In this document: piece by piece, positions 1 through 11,514 of the stretch | Position numbering within the stretch: position 1 is the first letter of the stretch | Layout of the letters: every line of letters starts with the position of its first letter | Source of the DNA: Tepidimonas fonticaldi | Lineage (GTDB): Bacteria; Pseudomonadota; Gammaproteobacteria; Burkholderiales; Burkholderiaceae_C | Reading direction: 5' to 3' | Length of the DNA: 63,855 nt | NCBI RefSeq assembly: GCF_007556755.1 | Contig: NZ_VJOO01000017.1 | Coordinates: 1 to 63,855 of the forward strand | Translations under genes and position numbers: made by a program | Notes under the pieces: generated by a model | Database searches by the model: none | What the model saw: only the letters and a program-made list of their open reading frames with translations | What the model was told of the DNA's origin: nothing

Positions 1-639
1 CGCGGCTACCGCATGGTGCTGATCATGCCGGAGGACCTCTCGATCGAGCGCGCGCAGACGATGAAGGCGTTCGGCGCCGAGCTGATTCTCACGCCCAAGA
101 GCGGCGGCATGGAGTATGCGCGCGATCTGGCCGACAAGATGGAGCGCGAGGGCAAGGGCAAGGTGCTGGACCAGTTTGCCAACCCGGACAACCCGCGCAT
201 CCACTACGAGACCACCGGCCCGGAGATCTGGCAGCAAACCGGCGGGCGCATCACGCACTTCGTCAGCGCCATGGGCACCACCGGCACCATCACCGGCGTC
301 AGCCGCTTCCTGAAGGAGAAGAACCCGGCGATCCGCGTGATCGGCGCGCAGCCGAGCGAAGGCTCGCGCATCCCCGGCATCCGCAAGTGGCCGCCGGAGT
401 ACCAGCCGAAGATCTACGACCCTGCCGGCGTGGACGAGCTGGTCTACGTCAGCCAGGCCGACGCGGAGGCGATGTGCCGCCGTCTGGCGCGGGAGGAGGG
501 GATCTTCGCCGGCATCTCGGCCGCCGGGGCGTGCTGGGTGGCGCAGCAGATCGCGGCGCAGGTGGAAAACGCCACCATCGTCTTCATCGTGTGCGACCGC
601 GGCGACCGGTATCTCTCCACCGGGGTCTTCCCGGCCTGA
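1..639 (+). CDS. cysM: Cysteine synthase B, 3' part (5' end outside window)
   Basis: This is the C-terminal 212 residues of a PLP-dependent cysteine synthase, which makes L-cysteine from O-acetylserine (or O-phosphoserine) and sulfide or thiosulfate in the cytoplasm. The frame is open from base 1, so the start codon and the PLP lysine lie upstream of the window. Visible family features are the PLP-phosphate loop GTTGTITG, the stretch SEGSRIPGIRKWP and the C-terminal GDRYLSTGVF. These fit the CysM (B-type) branch better than CysK. The location, upstream of a TusA-type sulfur carrier in a genome that oxidises thiosulfate, fits thiosulfate assimilation, though that link is inference. Confidence 0.93.
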   Translation, partial: RGYRMVLIMPEDLSIERAQTMKAFGAELILTPKSGGMEYARDLADKMEREGKGKVLDQFANPDNPRIHYETTGPEIWQQTGGRITHFVSAMGTTGTITGVSRFLKEKNPAIRVIGAQPSEGSRIPGIRKWPPEYQPKIYDPAGVDELVYVSQADAEAMCRRLAREEGIFAGISAAGACWVAQQIAAQVENATIVFIVCDRGDRYLSTGVFPA

Positions 640-718
640 CGGGGGCGCCGGTCCCCGGCCACCGGCTATGGCCTTGGGGTTTTGCCGGAGACAGGGGCAC
701 GGCGCGCGAAGGCGGCCG

Positions 719-724
719 TACAAT
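719..724 (+). promoter_or_regulatory. Candidate -10 box upstream of the TusA-type gene
   Basis: TACAAT lies 28 bases before the ATG at 753 in the 113-bp gap after cysM. No convincing -35 is seen at the expected distance, so this is a candidate only. Confidence 0.4.
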
Positions 725-752
725 CGCGCTTCCCTGAAGGCAAGCCACGACC

Positions 753-980
753 ATGCAAATCGACCGTGAACTGGACGCGCGCGGGCTGAACTGCCCGCTG
801 CCCATCTTGAAAGCCAAGAAAGCCCTGGCCGAAATGACCAGCGGCCAGGTGCTCAAGGTGATTGCCACCGACGCCGGCTCGGTGCGCGACTTCCAGGCAT
901 TCGCCAAGCAGACGGGCAACGAGCTGCTGCACCAGGAAACCGCCGGCCCGGACTACGTGTCGGTGCTCAAGCGCCGCTGA
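753..980 (+). CDS. tusA: TusA/SirA-family sulfurtransferase
   Basis: This is a 75-residue single-domain protein of the TusA family. Its members carry sulfur as a persulfide on a conserved N-terminal cysteine, for tRNA thiolation, molybdenum cofactor synthesis or dissimilatory sulfur transfer. The hallmark CPxP motif is present as CPLP at residues 14-17, preceded by ELDARGLN as expected. The length is typical. It follows cysM by 113 bp with its own candidate -10. Because the organism carries sox and fcc genes, a role in sulfur oxidation is possible, but single-gene context cannot separate that from the tRNA-thiolation role. Confidence 0.87.
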   Translation: MQIDRELDARGLNCPLPILKAKKALAEMTSGQVLKVIATDAGSVRDFQAFAKQTGNELLHQETAGPDYVSVLKRR

Positions 981-1037
981 GGGCAAGGGCGGGCGGCGGT
1001 TGCCGTGGCCCCTGTCCGATCCGCGTGCCCAAAACAG

Positions 1038-1057
1038 ACGGCCCCAGGTGGGGCCGT
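1038..1057. terminator. Bidirectional hairpin terminator between tusA and valS
   Basis: A perfect 8-bp stem, ACGGCCCC/GGGGCCGT with loop AGGT, lies between the convergent tusA and valS genes. It is followed by TTGTCGTTT on the plus strand and by a short T run (AAAAC on the plus strand) on the minus strand, so it could end both transcripts. Confidence 0.75.
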
Positions 1058-1115
1058 TGTCGTTTGGGGCGCGGGGCAGGGGTGCCCGCCCGCGCGATCC
1101 AAAGGGTCGGCCGGA

Positions 1116-4145
<3,030 letters not shown>

Positions 4146-4262
4146 GGGTGATTCTCGGGTGCGGAAAGGGGACCCTGCGGGACGCGGCCGGGCCCTGGCA
4201 ACAAGCCTGGAATTGTAGGCGGCGGTCTCCCCGAACTGGGGTTTACCCGAAACATTGACGGA

Positions 4263-4281
4263 TTCAATGCGATCCATTGAA
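4263..4281. promoter_or_regulatory. Perfect 7-bp dyad, candidate operator between valS and rubrerythrin
   Basis: TTCAATG-CGATC-CATTGAA is a perfect inverted repeat of 7-bp arms around 5 bp in the 255-bp divergent gap between valS (start 4145) and the rubrerythrin gene (start 4401). It does not match the FNR or OxyR consensus. The regulator is unknown. Apart from this dyad and a ribosome binding site I see nothing else in this gap. Confidence 0.45.
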
Positions 4282-4400
4282 CACGCTGACTGGACGGCGC
4301 GGGCAAACGGCTCTAAGGTTGACAAGTCTGCCGTGCCGACCGGCCTGCAGGTTGGCGGACACGGTGGCGTTTTCGTGAACCACCTGACCAGGAGATGACC

Positions 4401-4823
4401 ATGCCGCAACTCAAGGGTTCGAAGACCGAGCAGTGCCTCAAGGACGCCTTCGCGGGCGAATCGATGGCCAACCGCCGTTACCTGTACTTCGCCAACAAGG
4501 CCGACGTCGAGGGCCAGAACGACGTGGCGGCGCTGTTCCGCTCCACCGCGGAGGGCGAGACGGGCCATGCGCACGGCCACCTGGAGTTCCTCGAGCAGGC
4601 GGGCGACCCCGCCACCGGCATGCCGATCGGCTCCACGCGCCAGAATCTGGAGTCGGCCATCGCCGGCGAGACGCACGAGTACACCGACATGTACCCGGGC
4701 ATGGCCAAGACCGCGCGCGAGGAAGGCTTCGACGAGATCGCCGACTGGTTCGAGACGCTGGCCAAGGCCGAGCGCTCGCACGCCAACCGCTACGCCAAGG
4801 CGCTGGCCGAGCTGGTCGACTGA
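4401..4823 (+). CDS. Rubrerythrin-type diiron protein without rubredoxin domain
   Basis: This is a 140-residue ferritin-like four-helix diiron protein of the rubrerythrin family, whose members reduce hydrogen peroxide using electrons from a small redox partner. Helix motifs carry the expected ligands: [20 protein letters not shown] and [20 protein letters not shown]. The usual C-terminal rubredoxin domain is absent, so electrons must come from another protein. The start at 4401 is preferred over the ATG at 4395 because AGGAG (4390-4394) sits 6 bases before 4401 but abuts 4395. The next two genes (Fe-S protein and DUF3501) recur beside rubrerythrins in other proteobacteria, which makes the Fe-S protein a candidate partner. 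Confidence 0.92.
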   Translation: MPQLKGSKTEQCLKDAFAGESMANRRYLYFANKADVEGQNDVAALFRSTAEGETGHAHGHLEFLEQAGDPATGMPIGSTRQNLESAIAGETHEYTDMYPGMAKTAREEGFDEIADWFETLAKAERSHANRYAKALAELVD

Positions 4824-4847
4824 CCTGTCCCGATCCGCCCTGTGACC

Positions 4848-4869
4848 GGCGGCCCCGCGCGGGGCCGCC
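4848..4869. repeat. Perfect 22-bp palindrome after the rubrerythrin gene
   Basis: GGCGGCCCCGC followed directly by its reverse complement forms a 22-bp perfect palindrome, 24 bases after the rubrerythrin stop codon. No T run follows, so it is not a classic intrinsic terminator. It may be an mRNA-stabilising hairpin that sets rubrerythrin levels apart from the downstream genes. Confidence 0.5.
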
Positions 4870-4971
4870 TCCGCCGCCGAGTGGCCCTCGGCCAGCACGG
4901 CGGCGCCCCCGGACAAACAAAAAGGGCCGACCGTGCGCGGCGCGGCCCGACACGAGGCGAGGAGACCGACG

Positions 4972-6327
4972 ATGGCCCGCGAAGGCAACCTGGAAGCCCC
5001 CACGCGCCACCCGCTGGACTGGCGCAACCCCGACTTCTACGACGAGGCGAAGTGCTTCGCGGAGCTGGAGCGCATCTTCGACATCTGCCACGGCTGCCGC
5101 CGCTGCGTCAGCCTGTGCCAGGCGTTTCCGACCCTGTTCGACCTGATCGACGAGGGCAAGACCGGCGAGCTCGACGGCGTGGACAAGGCCGACTACTGGA
5201 AGGTGGTCGACCAGTGCTACATGTGCGACCTCTGCTACATGACCAAGTGCCCGTACACGCCGCCGCACGAGTGGAACCTGGACTTCCCGCACACCATGCT
5301 GCGCGCCAAGGCGATCAAGTTCCGCAAGGGCGAGGTCAAGGCGGCGGAAAAATTCCTCGCCTCCACCGACGTGCACGGCAGCCTGGCCGGCATTCCGGTG
5401 GTGGTGCAGGCGGTCAACGCCGTCAACCGCACCCGGCCCGCGCGCGCGCTGATGGAGAACGTGCTGGGCGTGCACCGCGACGCCTGGATGCCGGAGCTGG
5501 CCGCGCGGACGCTGCGCCGCGCCGCCCCCGAGGCGCGCGCCGCGCAAGTGGTCGACGGCGAGCGCACGCCGGGCAAGGTGGCGATCTTCGCCACCTGCTA
5601 CGTCAACTACAACGAGCCCGGCATCGGGCTGGATCTGCTGGCGATCCTGGAGCACAACGGCATCCCGTACACCCTGGTGGAGAAGGAGCGCTGCTGCGGC
5701 ATGCCCAAGCTGGAGCTCGGCGACCTGGAGTCGGTGGCCGCCTCCAAGGAGGCCAACATCCCGGTGCTGGCGCGCTATGCGCGCGACGGCTACGCCATCC
5801 TGTCGGCGGTGCCAAGCTGCACGCTGATGTTCAAGCAGGAGATCCCGCTGATGTTTCCGGACGATGCGGACGTGCAGCTCGTCAAGGAGGCGATGTGGGA
5901 TCCGTTCGAGTACCTCAGCGCCCGCCGGCGCGACGGGCTGCTGCGCACCGACTTCCAGCGCGGCCTCGGCAAGGTCAGCTACCAGGTGCCGTGCCACAGC
6001 CGCGTGCAGAACATGGGGCGCAAGACCGAGGAGATCCTCAAGCTCATCCCCGACACCGACGTGCAGACGCTGGAGCGCTGCAGCGGCCACGCCGGCACCT
6101 ACGGCGTCAAGAAGGCCACGCACCCGGTGGCGATGAAGATCGGCAAGCCGGTGTTCAAGAGCATGGCGCAGCACAAGGGCGGCGGCGCGCCGGACGTGAT
6201 CGGCTCCGACTGTCCGCTCGGCGGCCACCACATCGCGCAGGGCTTCGAGGTCAACCAGCTCGGCGCGCCCAAGCTGATGCACCCGCTGACGATGCTGGCC
6301 ACCGCCTACGGCCTCAAAGACGCCTGA
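4972..6327 (+). CDS. HdrD/GlpC-like iron-sulfur oxidoreductase
   Basis: This 451-residue protein has two 4Fe-4S binding motifs near its N-terminus (C39/C42/C45/C49 and C82/C85/C88/C93). Cysteine-rich CCG-type domains follow ([11 protein letters not shown], and later [11 protein letters not shown] and [10 protein letters not shown]). This layout is shared with GlpC and heterodisulfide reductase subunit D, which pass electrons between a donor and a quinone or thiol partner. The second motif has four residues before its last cysteine instead of three. A strong GAGGCGAGGAG ribosome site precedes ATG 4972. Its place between rubrerythrin and DUF3501 suggests an electron route to the diiron peroxidase; the true substrate is unknown. 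Confidence 0.85.
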   Translation: MAREGNLEAPTRHPLDWRNPDFYDEAKCFAELERIFDICHGCRRCVSLCQAFPTLFDLIDEGKTGELDGVDKADYWKVVDQCYMCDLCYMTKCPYTPPHEWNLDFPHTMLRAKAIKFRKGEVKAAEKFLASTDVHGSLAGIPVVVQAVNAVNRTRPARALMENVLGVHRDAWMPELAARTLRRAAPEARAAQVVDGERTPGKVAIFATCYVNYNEPGIGLDLLAILEHNGIPYTLVEKERCCGMPKLELGDLESVAASKEANIPVLARYARDGYAILSAVPSCTLMFKQEIPLMFPDDADVQLVKEAMWDPFEYLSARRRDGLLRTDFQRGLGKVSYQVPCHSRVQNMGRKTEEILKLIPDTDVQTLERCSGHAGTYGVKKATHPVAMKIGKPVFKSMAQHKGGGAPDVIGSDCPLGGHHIAQGFEVNQLGAPKLMHPLTMLATAYGLKDA

Positions 6328-6364
6328 GTCCACCCCCACCGATCCGACAACCCCGCGAGCCATC

Positions 6365-6970
6365 ATGATCACCACGATGCAACTGACCGGCAAAATCACG
6401 CGCGAGACGCTGATGCCGCTGGAGGCCTACGCCAAGTGGCGCAAGGTGCACAAGGGCGAGGTGATCGCGCACCGCAAGCTGCGCACCGTGCACCTGGGCG
6501 AGCACGTCACGGTGCAGTTCGAAAGCGAGCTGTCGATGCGCTACCAGATCCAGGAGATGCTGCGCATCGAGAAGATCTTCGAGGAAGAGGGCATCCAGGA
6601 CGAGATCGACGCCTACGCCCCGCTGGTGCCGGACGGCACCAACTGGAAGGCGACGATGATGATCGAGTACCCGGACATCCACGAGCGCCGGCGCGAGCTG
6701 GCGCGCCTGATCGGCATCGAGGACCACATGTTCGTCGAGGTCGAGGGCCACGGCCGCGTCTACGCGATCGCCGACGAGGACCTGGACCGCGAGACGCCGG
6801 ACAAGACCTCGGCGGTGCATTTCCTGCGCTTCGAGTTCACGCCGGCGATGCGCGCGGCGATCAAGGCCGGCGCCGCGGTCAAGCTCGGCTGCGACCACAC
6901 CAACTACCCGGCGCACGTGACGATCGCGCCGGAGACGCTGGCCAGCCTCGCGGGGGATCTGGCGGATTGA
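6365..6970 (+). CDS. DUF3501 family protein
   Basis: This 201-residue soluble protein has the recognisable DUF3501 opening (ITRETLMPLEAYAKWR) and the conserved LSMRYQIQEMLRIEKIFEE segment. No function is established for the family. It begins 37 bp after the Fe-S protein, and the trio rubrerythrin, Fe-S protein, DUF3501 is a recurrent neighbourhood, so it is probably an accessory of that redox module. No signal peptide or membrane segment is visible. Confidence 0.85.
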   Translation: MITTMQLTGKITRETLMPLEAYAKWRKVHKGEVIAHRKLRTVHLGEHVTVQFESELSMRYQIQEMLRIEKIFEEEGIQDEIDAYAPLVPDGTNWKATMMIEYPDIHERRRELARLIGIEDHMFVEVEGHGRVYAIADEDLDRETPDKTSAVHFLRFEFTPAMRAAIKAGAAVKLGCDHTNYPAHVTIAPETLASLAGDLAD

Positions 6971-7024
6971 TCCGGCGCCGCCCTGCCGGCGCCGCTATCA
7001 TCGCGGCCCGGAGGCCCCGCACCG

Positions 7025-7798
7025 ATGCTGTTCATTCTGTCCCCCGCCAAGGCGCTGGATTACGATACCCCGTCCACCACCCCGGTGGCCACCCAGCCGC
7101 TGTTCGTCGAGCAGGCCGCCGAGCTGATCGCCATCCTGCGGCAGAAGTCGCCGCAGGAAGTGGCCGAGCTGATGGACCTGAGCGACGCGCTGGCGCAGCT
7201 CAACGTGGCGCGCTACCAGGCGTGGCAGCCCGAGTTCGGCCCGCACAACAGCAAGCAGGCGATCCTGGCCTTCAACGGCGACGTCTACCAGGGGCTGGAC
7301 GCGCGCAGCCTGGGTCCGGACGACCTGGACTGGCTGCAGCGCCACGTCTGCATCCTGAGCGGCCTGTACGGCGTGCTGCGTCCGCTGGACTGGATGCAGC
7401 CGTACCGGCTGGAGATGGGCACGCGCTTGAGCACGCCGCGCGGACGCAACCTCTACCAGTTCTGGGGCCCGCGCATCGCCGAGTACCTGTCGCAGCGCGC
7501 CGCCGAGGACGACGGCCTCGTCGTCAACCTCGCCAGCGAGGAATACTTCAAGGCCGTCGACCCGAAGGCGCTGCGCGCGCGCGTCGTCACCTGCGTGTTC
7601 GAGGAGCGGCGCGGCAGCGGCTACAAGGTCATCAGCTTCCTGGCCAAGCGCGCGCGCGGCCTGATGACGCGCTGGGCCGCGTTGCACCGCGCCGCCGCCG
7701 TCGAGACGCTGCAGGGCTTCGATAGCGAAGGCTACCGCTACGCGCCGGAGGTCTCCGCGCCCGACCGGCTGGTGTTCCGGCGCGACGAGCGCGGCTGA
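7025..7798 (+). CDS. yaaA: Peroxide stress protein YaaA (DUF328)
   Basis: This 257-residue protein is a full-length YaaA. In Escherichia coli YaaA limits intracellular free iron and DNA damage during hydrogen peroxide stress and is OxyR-controlled. The family signature is clear at the N-terminus (MLFILSPAKALDY) and in the conserved HVCILSGLYGVLRPLDWMQP and YRLEMGT segments. A GGAGG-type ribosome site lies just upstream. It follows the rubrerythrin module after 54 bp on the same strand. That makes four neighbouring genes with known or suspected peroxide links. Confidence 0.95.
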   Translation: MLFILSPAKALDYDTPSTTPVATQPLFVEQAAELIAILRQKSPQEVAELMDLSDALAQLNVARYQAWQPEFGPHNSKQAILAFNGDVYQGLDARSLGPDDLDWLQRHVCILSGLYGVLRPLDWMQPYRLEMGTRLSTPRGRNLYQFWGPRIAEYLSQRAAEDDGLVVNLASEEYFKAVDPKALRARVVTCVFEERRGSGYKVISFLAKRARGLMTRWAALHRAAAVETLQGFDSEGYRYAPEVSAPDRLVFRRDERG

Positions 7799-7822
7799 AA
7801 GCGGCGCGCCGCGCGCTACACT
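7795..7822 (+). promoter_or_regulatory. Candidate promoter for a leaderless or near-leaderless transcript
   Basis: CTGAAA (7795-7800) and TACACT (7817-7822) with a 16-bp spacer form a plausible sigma-70 promoter. Only 8 bases separate the -10 from the ATG at 7831, so transcription would start at or next to the start codon. Confidence 0.45.
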
Positions 7823-7830
7823 GGGGCGCG

Positions 7831-8754
7831 ATGAGCCAGACCATCACCCCGGAATTGCGCGCCTGGATCGTGCAGCAGGCGCAGGCCGGCTGCACGCCGG
7901 AGTCGGTGCTGCAGGCCATGCTGCAGGCGGGTTGGCAGGAGTCCGTCGCGCTGGACGCGATGGAGGCGGTGCTGGAGGCCCACCTGGGGGCCGTGGCCGC
8001 GCAGGACGCCACAGCGCGCGCGGCGGCCGCTCGCACCGTGGCCCGTGCCGCAGCTGGCGCCCACGCAGCCGAGCGGGCCGTGACCGGCCGGGGCGTGGCG
8101 CGGCCGTATCTGGACCTGTCCGGGTCGCCGCGCGCCATCGATCTGGGGGACCGGGTGGTGACGGTGCACGTCAGCCTGCGCCGCCCGCGCCTGGCGGTGC
8201 TGGGCAACCTGCTGTCGGCCGAGGAGTGCGACGCCCTGATCCAGGCCGCGCAGCCGCGGCTCAAGCGCTCCCGCACGGTCCAGACCCGCACGGGCGGCGA
8301 GGAACTCAACGCCGATCGGACGAGCGACGGCATGTTCTTCCGCCGCGGCGAGACGCCGCTGATCCAGCGCATCGAGGCGCGCCTGAGCCGGCTGGTGCAC
8401 TGGCCGGTGGAAAACGGCGAGGGCCTGCAGGTGCTGCGCTACGGCCCCGGCGCCGAGTACAAGCCGCACTACGACTATTTCGACCCCAACGCCGCCGGCA
8501 CCGCCCGCATCTGCGAGCGCGGCGGGCAGCGTGTCGCCACCATCGTCATGTACCTCAACGAGCCGCAGCGCGGCGGCGGGACCACCTTCCCCGACGTGGG
8601 GCTGGAAGTCATGCCGCAGCGCGGGCACGCGGTGTTTTTTGCCTATGACCGGCCGGAGCCGTCCACCCAGACCCTGCACGGCGGCGCCCCCGTGCTGGAG
8701 GGCGAGAAGTGGGTGGCCACCAAGTGGCTGCGCGAAGGCGAGTTCACCGTTTGA
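7831..8754 (+). CDS. Prolyl 4-hydroxylase-like 2-oxoglutarate/Fe(II) oxygenase
   Basis: This 307-residue protein ends in a P4Hc-type double-stranded beta-helix domain (about residues 120-307). The iron facial triad is visible as H-x-D in YKPHYDYFD and the distal histidine in [11 protein letters not shown]. The 2-oxoglutarate lysine follows in [10 protein letters not shown]. Such enzymes hydroxylate prolyl or other residues in proteins; the bacterial substrate is unknown, with EF-Tu and phytanoyl-type targets known for relatives. The N-terminal 60 residues look like a UBA-like helical segment ([23 protein letters not shown]). It is not obviously operonic with yaaA because it has its own promoter-like sequence. 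Confidence 0.88.
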   Translation: MSQTITPELRAWIVQQAQAGCTPESVLQAMLQAGWQESVALDAMEAVLEAHLGAVAAQDATARAAAARTVARAAAGAHAAERAVTGRGVARPYLDLSGSPRAIDLGDRVVTVHVSLRRPRLAVLGNLLSAEECDALIQAAQPRLKRSRTVQTRTGGEELNADRTSDGMFFRRGETPLIQRIEARLSRLVHWPVENGEGLQVLRYGPGAEYKPHYDYFDPNAAGTARICERGGQRVATIVMYLNEPQRGGGTTFPDVGLEVMPQRGHAVFFAYDRPEPSTQTLHGGAPVLEGEKWVATKWLREGEFTV

Positions 8755-8800
8755 CCACTGTTCGACCGCTGGCGCGCCGCGCTGGCCCTTTCCCCTGTCC

Positions 8801-9703
8801 ATGTCTGCCGATTCCACCGCGTCCGTCCCCGCCATCGATCCCGCCCGGGCTGCTGGCGTACCCGGCTTGGCCGATGCCCCCCTGGGCCGTGCGACCGCCT
8901 ACACCGACACCTACGACGCCACGCTGTTGTGTCCGCTGCCGCGTGCCCCGAAGCGCGCCGAGATCGGCATCACCGGCACGCCGCCGTTCACCGGTGCCGA
9001 TCTGTGGACGGCGTTCGAGCTGAGCTGGCTCAACCATCGGGGCAAGCCGCAGGTGGCGCTGGCGCATATCACCATCCCGGCCGAGACGCCCCACCTGATC
9101 GAAAGCAAATCGTTCAAGCTCTACCTGAACAGCTTCAACCAGACGCGCTTTGCCGACGCCGAGCAGGTGCGCGAGCGGTTGCGCGCCGATTTGGCCGAGG
9201 CCTTGTGGCGCGGCAGCGAGCGGGCCGGCAGCGTCGGTGTGCGCCTGCGGTTGCCGCACGAGTGGGCGGCGGAGGCCGTGCGGCCGCTGCCCGGCCTCAG
9301 CCTGGACCGTCTGGACGTGGAATGCACCCACTACCAGCCGGCGCCCGAGCTGCTGCGTGCCGACCCCGAGCAGCCGCCGGTGGAGGAGGTGCTGACCAGC
9401 GACCTGCTCAAAAGCAACTGCCTGGTCACGGGGCAGCCGGACTGGGGCAGCGTGCAGATCGCCTACAGCGGCGCGCCGATCGACCAGGAGGGTCTGCTGC
9501 GCTACCTGGTCAGCTTTCGCCAGCATCAGGAGTTCCACGAGCAGTGCGTGGAGCGCATCTTCATGGACATCTGGACGCGCTGCCGGCCGGTGCGCCTGAG
9601 CGTGTATGCGCGCTACACGCGCCGCGGCGGGCTGGACATCAACCCCTGGCGCACCAGCCATCCCCAGCAGCCGCCGGTCAACGCACGCACGGCGCGGCAG
9701 TGA
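8801..9703 (+). CDS. queF: NADPH-dependent 7-cyano-7-deazaguanine reductase QueF
   Basis: This 300-residue enzyme reduces preQ0 to preQ1, the step before transfer into tRNA in queuosine biosynthesis. It is the long two-lobed (E. coli YqcD-type) form. The QueF motif is visible as [12 protein letters not shown]. The catalytic cysteine is in [16 protein letters not shown] and the [13 protein letters not shown] segment follows. The ATG at 8801 gives MSADSTASV and is preferred; the frame is open upstream but overlaps the preceding gene. It starts 46 bp after the oxygenase gene. Confidence 0.96.
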   Translation: MSADSTASVPAIDPARAAGVPGLADAPLGRATAYTDTYDATLLCPLPRAPKRAEIGITGTPPFTGADLWTAFELSWLNHRGKPQVALAHITIPAETPHLIESKSFKLYLNSFNQTRFADAEQVRERLRADLAEALWRGSERAGSVGVRLRLPHEWAAEAVRPLPGLSLDRLDVECTHYQPAPELLRADPEQPPVEEVLTSDLLKSNCLVTGQPDWGSVQIAYSGAPIDQEGLLRYLVSFRQHQEFHEQCVERIFMDIWTRCRPVRLSVYARYTRRGGLDINPWRTSHPQQPPVNARTARQ

Positions 9704-9727
9704 CGGCGCGGCGACGGGGCGGGGGCA

Positions 9728-10927
9728 TCAGTCCAGGGCGTCGAACAAGTCCGGGATGCGCGGGCGGGGCGCGGCCGCTGGGGCCGCGCCGTCCGGCCGG
9801 GCCAGATTGCCCACCCGCACCCCCAGCAGGCGGATGCGCCGCGTCAGGTCCACCCGCTTCAGGCACAGCCCGGCAGTGCGGCGGATCACCGCGACATCGG
9901 CCGTGTGGGTGGGCACGGTCTGGTCGCGGGTGACGACGCGAAAGTCCTCGTACCGCAGCTTGATGCCGATGGTGCGCCCGACGTAGCCCTTGCGCTGCAG
10001 GTCGGCGGCCACCTGCTCGCACAGCCGGGTGAACAGGCGCCCCAGCTCCGCGCGGTCGTGCACCGCGTGCAGGTCGCGCTCGAAGGTGGTTTCGCGGCTC
10101 AGGCTGACCGGCTCGCTGGCCGTGACCAGCGGGCGTTCGTCCCGGCCCCAGGCGGCTTCGTGCAGCCAGGCGCCGTGGCTGGCGCCAAAGCGCTCGATCA
10201 GCGTCTCGCGCGGGCAGGCGGCCAGCTCTCCGATGGTGCGCAGCCCCATGGCCTGCAGGCGCTCGTCGGTGCGCGGGCCGATGCCGTGGATCTTGCGGCA
10301 GGGCAGGGGCCACAGGCGGGTGGGCACGTCCGCCTCGTCCAGCAGGGTGATGCCACCGGGTTTGTCCAGGTCGCTGGCGATTTTGGCCAGCAGCTTGTTG
10401 GGTGCCACGCCGATCGAGCAGCTCAGCCCGGTGGCGGCGCGGATGGCGCGCTGCAGCCGCTCGGCCAGCACACGCCCGCCGTCGCGCTGTCCGTCCGGGG
10501 CGTGGGTGAAGTCGATGTAGACCTCGTCGATACCGCGGTCCTCCATCACTGGCGCATGGCGCAGGATGACCGCCTTGAAGGCGCGCGAGGCGGCACGGTA
10601 GGCGTCGAAGTCCACCGGCAGCAGAATGCCGTCCGGGCACAGCCGCGCGGCTTTCATCAAGCCCATGGCCGAGCCGACGCCGTGTTGCCGGGCGGCGTAG
10701 TTGGCGGTGGTGATGACGCCGCGCCCGCGGTAGTCGCGCAGCCGGGCGAAGGCCGACAGCGGGATGCGCTCGCGTGGCAGGTCGTCGGGCACGGGCTCGC
10801 GCCAGTGCACCTGCCGCCCGCCGATGACCAGCGGCACGTCGCGCAGTTGCGGGTAGCGCAGCCCTTCGACGGACGCGTAGAACGCATCCATGTCCAGGTG
10901 CGCGATGCGGCGCGGCAGGCGATCCAT
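9728..10927 (-). CDS. dinB: DNA polymerase IV (Y-family)
   Basis: This 399-residue translesion polymerase has the N-terminal catalytic motif HLDMDAFYASVE, the second acidic motif in RGIDEVYIDFTH and the SIGVAPNKLLAKIASD segment. The little-finger domain follows, ending in ARPRIPDLFDALD. The last residues resemble the beta-clamp-binding tail usual for DinB. The start at 10927 (MDRLPRRIAH) fits the family N-terminus, although no strong ribosome site precedes it. It converges on queF with a 24-bp gap and is divergent from the CMD-family gene. No clear LexA box is seen upstream. Confidence 0.95.
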   Translation of the reverse strand: MDRLPRRIAHLDMDAFYASVEGLRYPQLRDVPLVIGGRQVHWREPVPDDLPRERIPLSAFARLRDYRGRGVITTANYAARQHGVGSAMGLMKAARLCPDGILLPVDFDAYRAASRAFKAVILRHAPVMEDRGIDEVYIDFTHAPDGQRDGGRVLAERLQRAIRAATGLSCSIGVAPNKLLAKIASDLDKPGGITLLDEADVPTRLWPLPCRKIHGIGPRTDERLQAMGLRTIGELAACPRETLIERFGASHGAWLHEAAWGRDERPLVTASEPVSLSRETTFERDLHAVHDRAELGRLFTRLCEQVAADLQRKGYVGRTIGIKLRYEDFRVVTRDQTVPTHTADVAVIRRTAGLCLKRVDLTRRIRLLGVRVGNLARPDGAAPAAAPRPRIPDLFDALD

Positions 10928-11086
10928 GGTTGCTGAAAAAATGGGCAGTTTGTTCCAGGGCTTGCGGGTGCGGGCTTTCCCGGATTCTCCCGCAGCTTGT
11001 CCACAGCATCGCCCACAGGGGCCGGGGACAAGGGGCGCTCGCGCTATGCTGCCGCCCGCCGATATCAATTTCGCAGGAGAGCCGCC

Positions 11087-11473
11087 ATGGACACCCCCCC
11101 GAACAAAGACTTCGAAGCCGGCCTGGCCATGCGCCGCCGCGTCATGGGCGACGATTTCGTCGAGCGCGCCTTTGCCCACCTGACGCCGTTCACCGAGCCG
11201 CTGCAGCACTACATCACGCGCAACGCCTGGGGCGACGTCTGGCAGCGTCCGGGGTTGGACCTCAAGACCCGCAGCCTGATCACAGTCGCGATGCTGACCG
11301 CGCTGGGCAAGCAGCACGAGCTCAAAGGCCATGTGCGCGGGGCGCTCAACAACGGCGCCACCCCGCAAGAGATTCAGGAGGTGCTGCTGCACGCCAGCAT
11401 CTACTGCGGTCTGCCGGCCGCGGTGGAGGCCTTCCGCACCGCAGCCGAGGTGGTGGACGGGCCCAAGGGCTGA
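11087..11473 (+). CDS. Carboxymuconolactone decarboxylase family protein
   Basis: This 128-residue all-helical protein of the CMD/AhpD-like family resembles PcaC (4-carboxymuconolactone decarboxylase) over its whole length, for example WGDVWQRPGLDLKTRSLITV and ELKGHVRGALNNG. No protocatechuate-pathway genes are nearby, so the assignment to beta-ketoadipate metabolism is uncertain. The conserved CxxC of peroxidase-type members is absent. CAGGAGAG lies just before the ATG. A TATGCT -10-like box sits 37 bases upstream of the start. Confidence 0.85.
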   Translation: MDTPPNKDFEAGLAMRRRVMGDDFVERAFAHLTPFTEPLQHYITRNAWGDVWQRPGLDLKTRSLITVAMLTALGKQHELKGHVRGALNNGATPQEIQEVLLHASIYCGLPAAVEAFRTAAEVVDGPKG

Positions 11474-11514
11474 TCCGATGTCGTGCGGCACCGGGCGGGC
11501 ACCGCGCGGCGCCA

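Noticed and set aside
4395-4400. ATG at 4395 as the rubrerythrin start
   Set aside because: The AGGAG site directly abuts it, leaving no room for initiation; the ATG at 4401 has a proper 6-base spacing.
10997-11005. TTGTCCACA resembling a DnaA box in the dinB/CMD gap
   Set aside because: It is a single near-match with no cluster of boxes, no AT-rich unwinding region and no origin-type neighbours.
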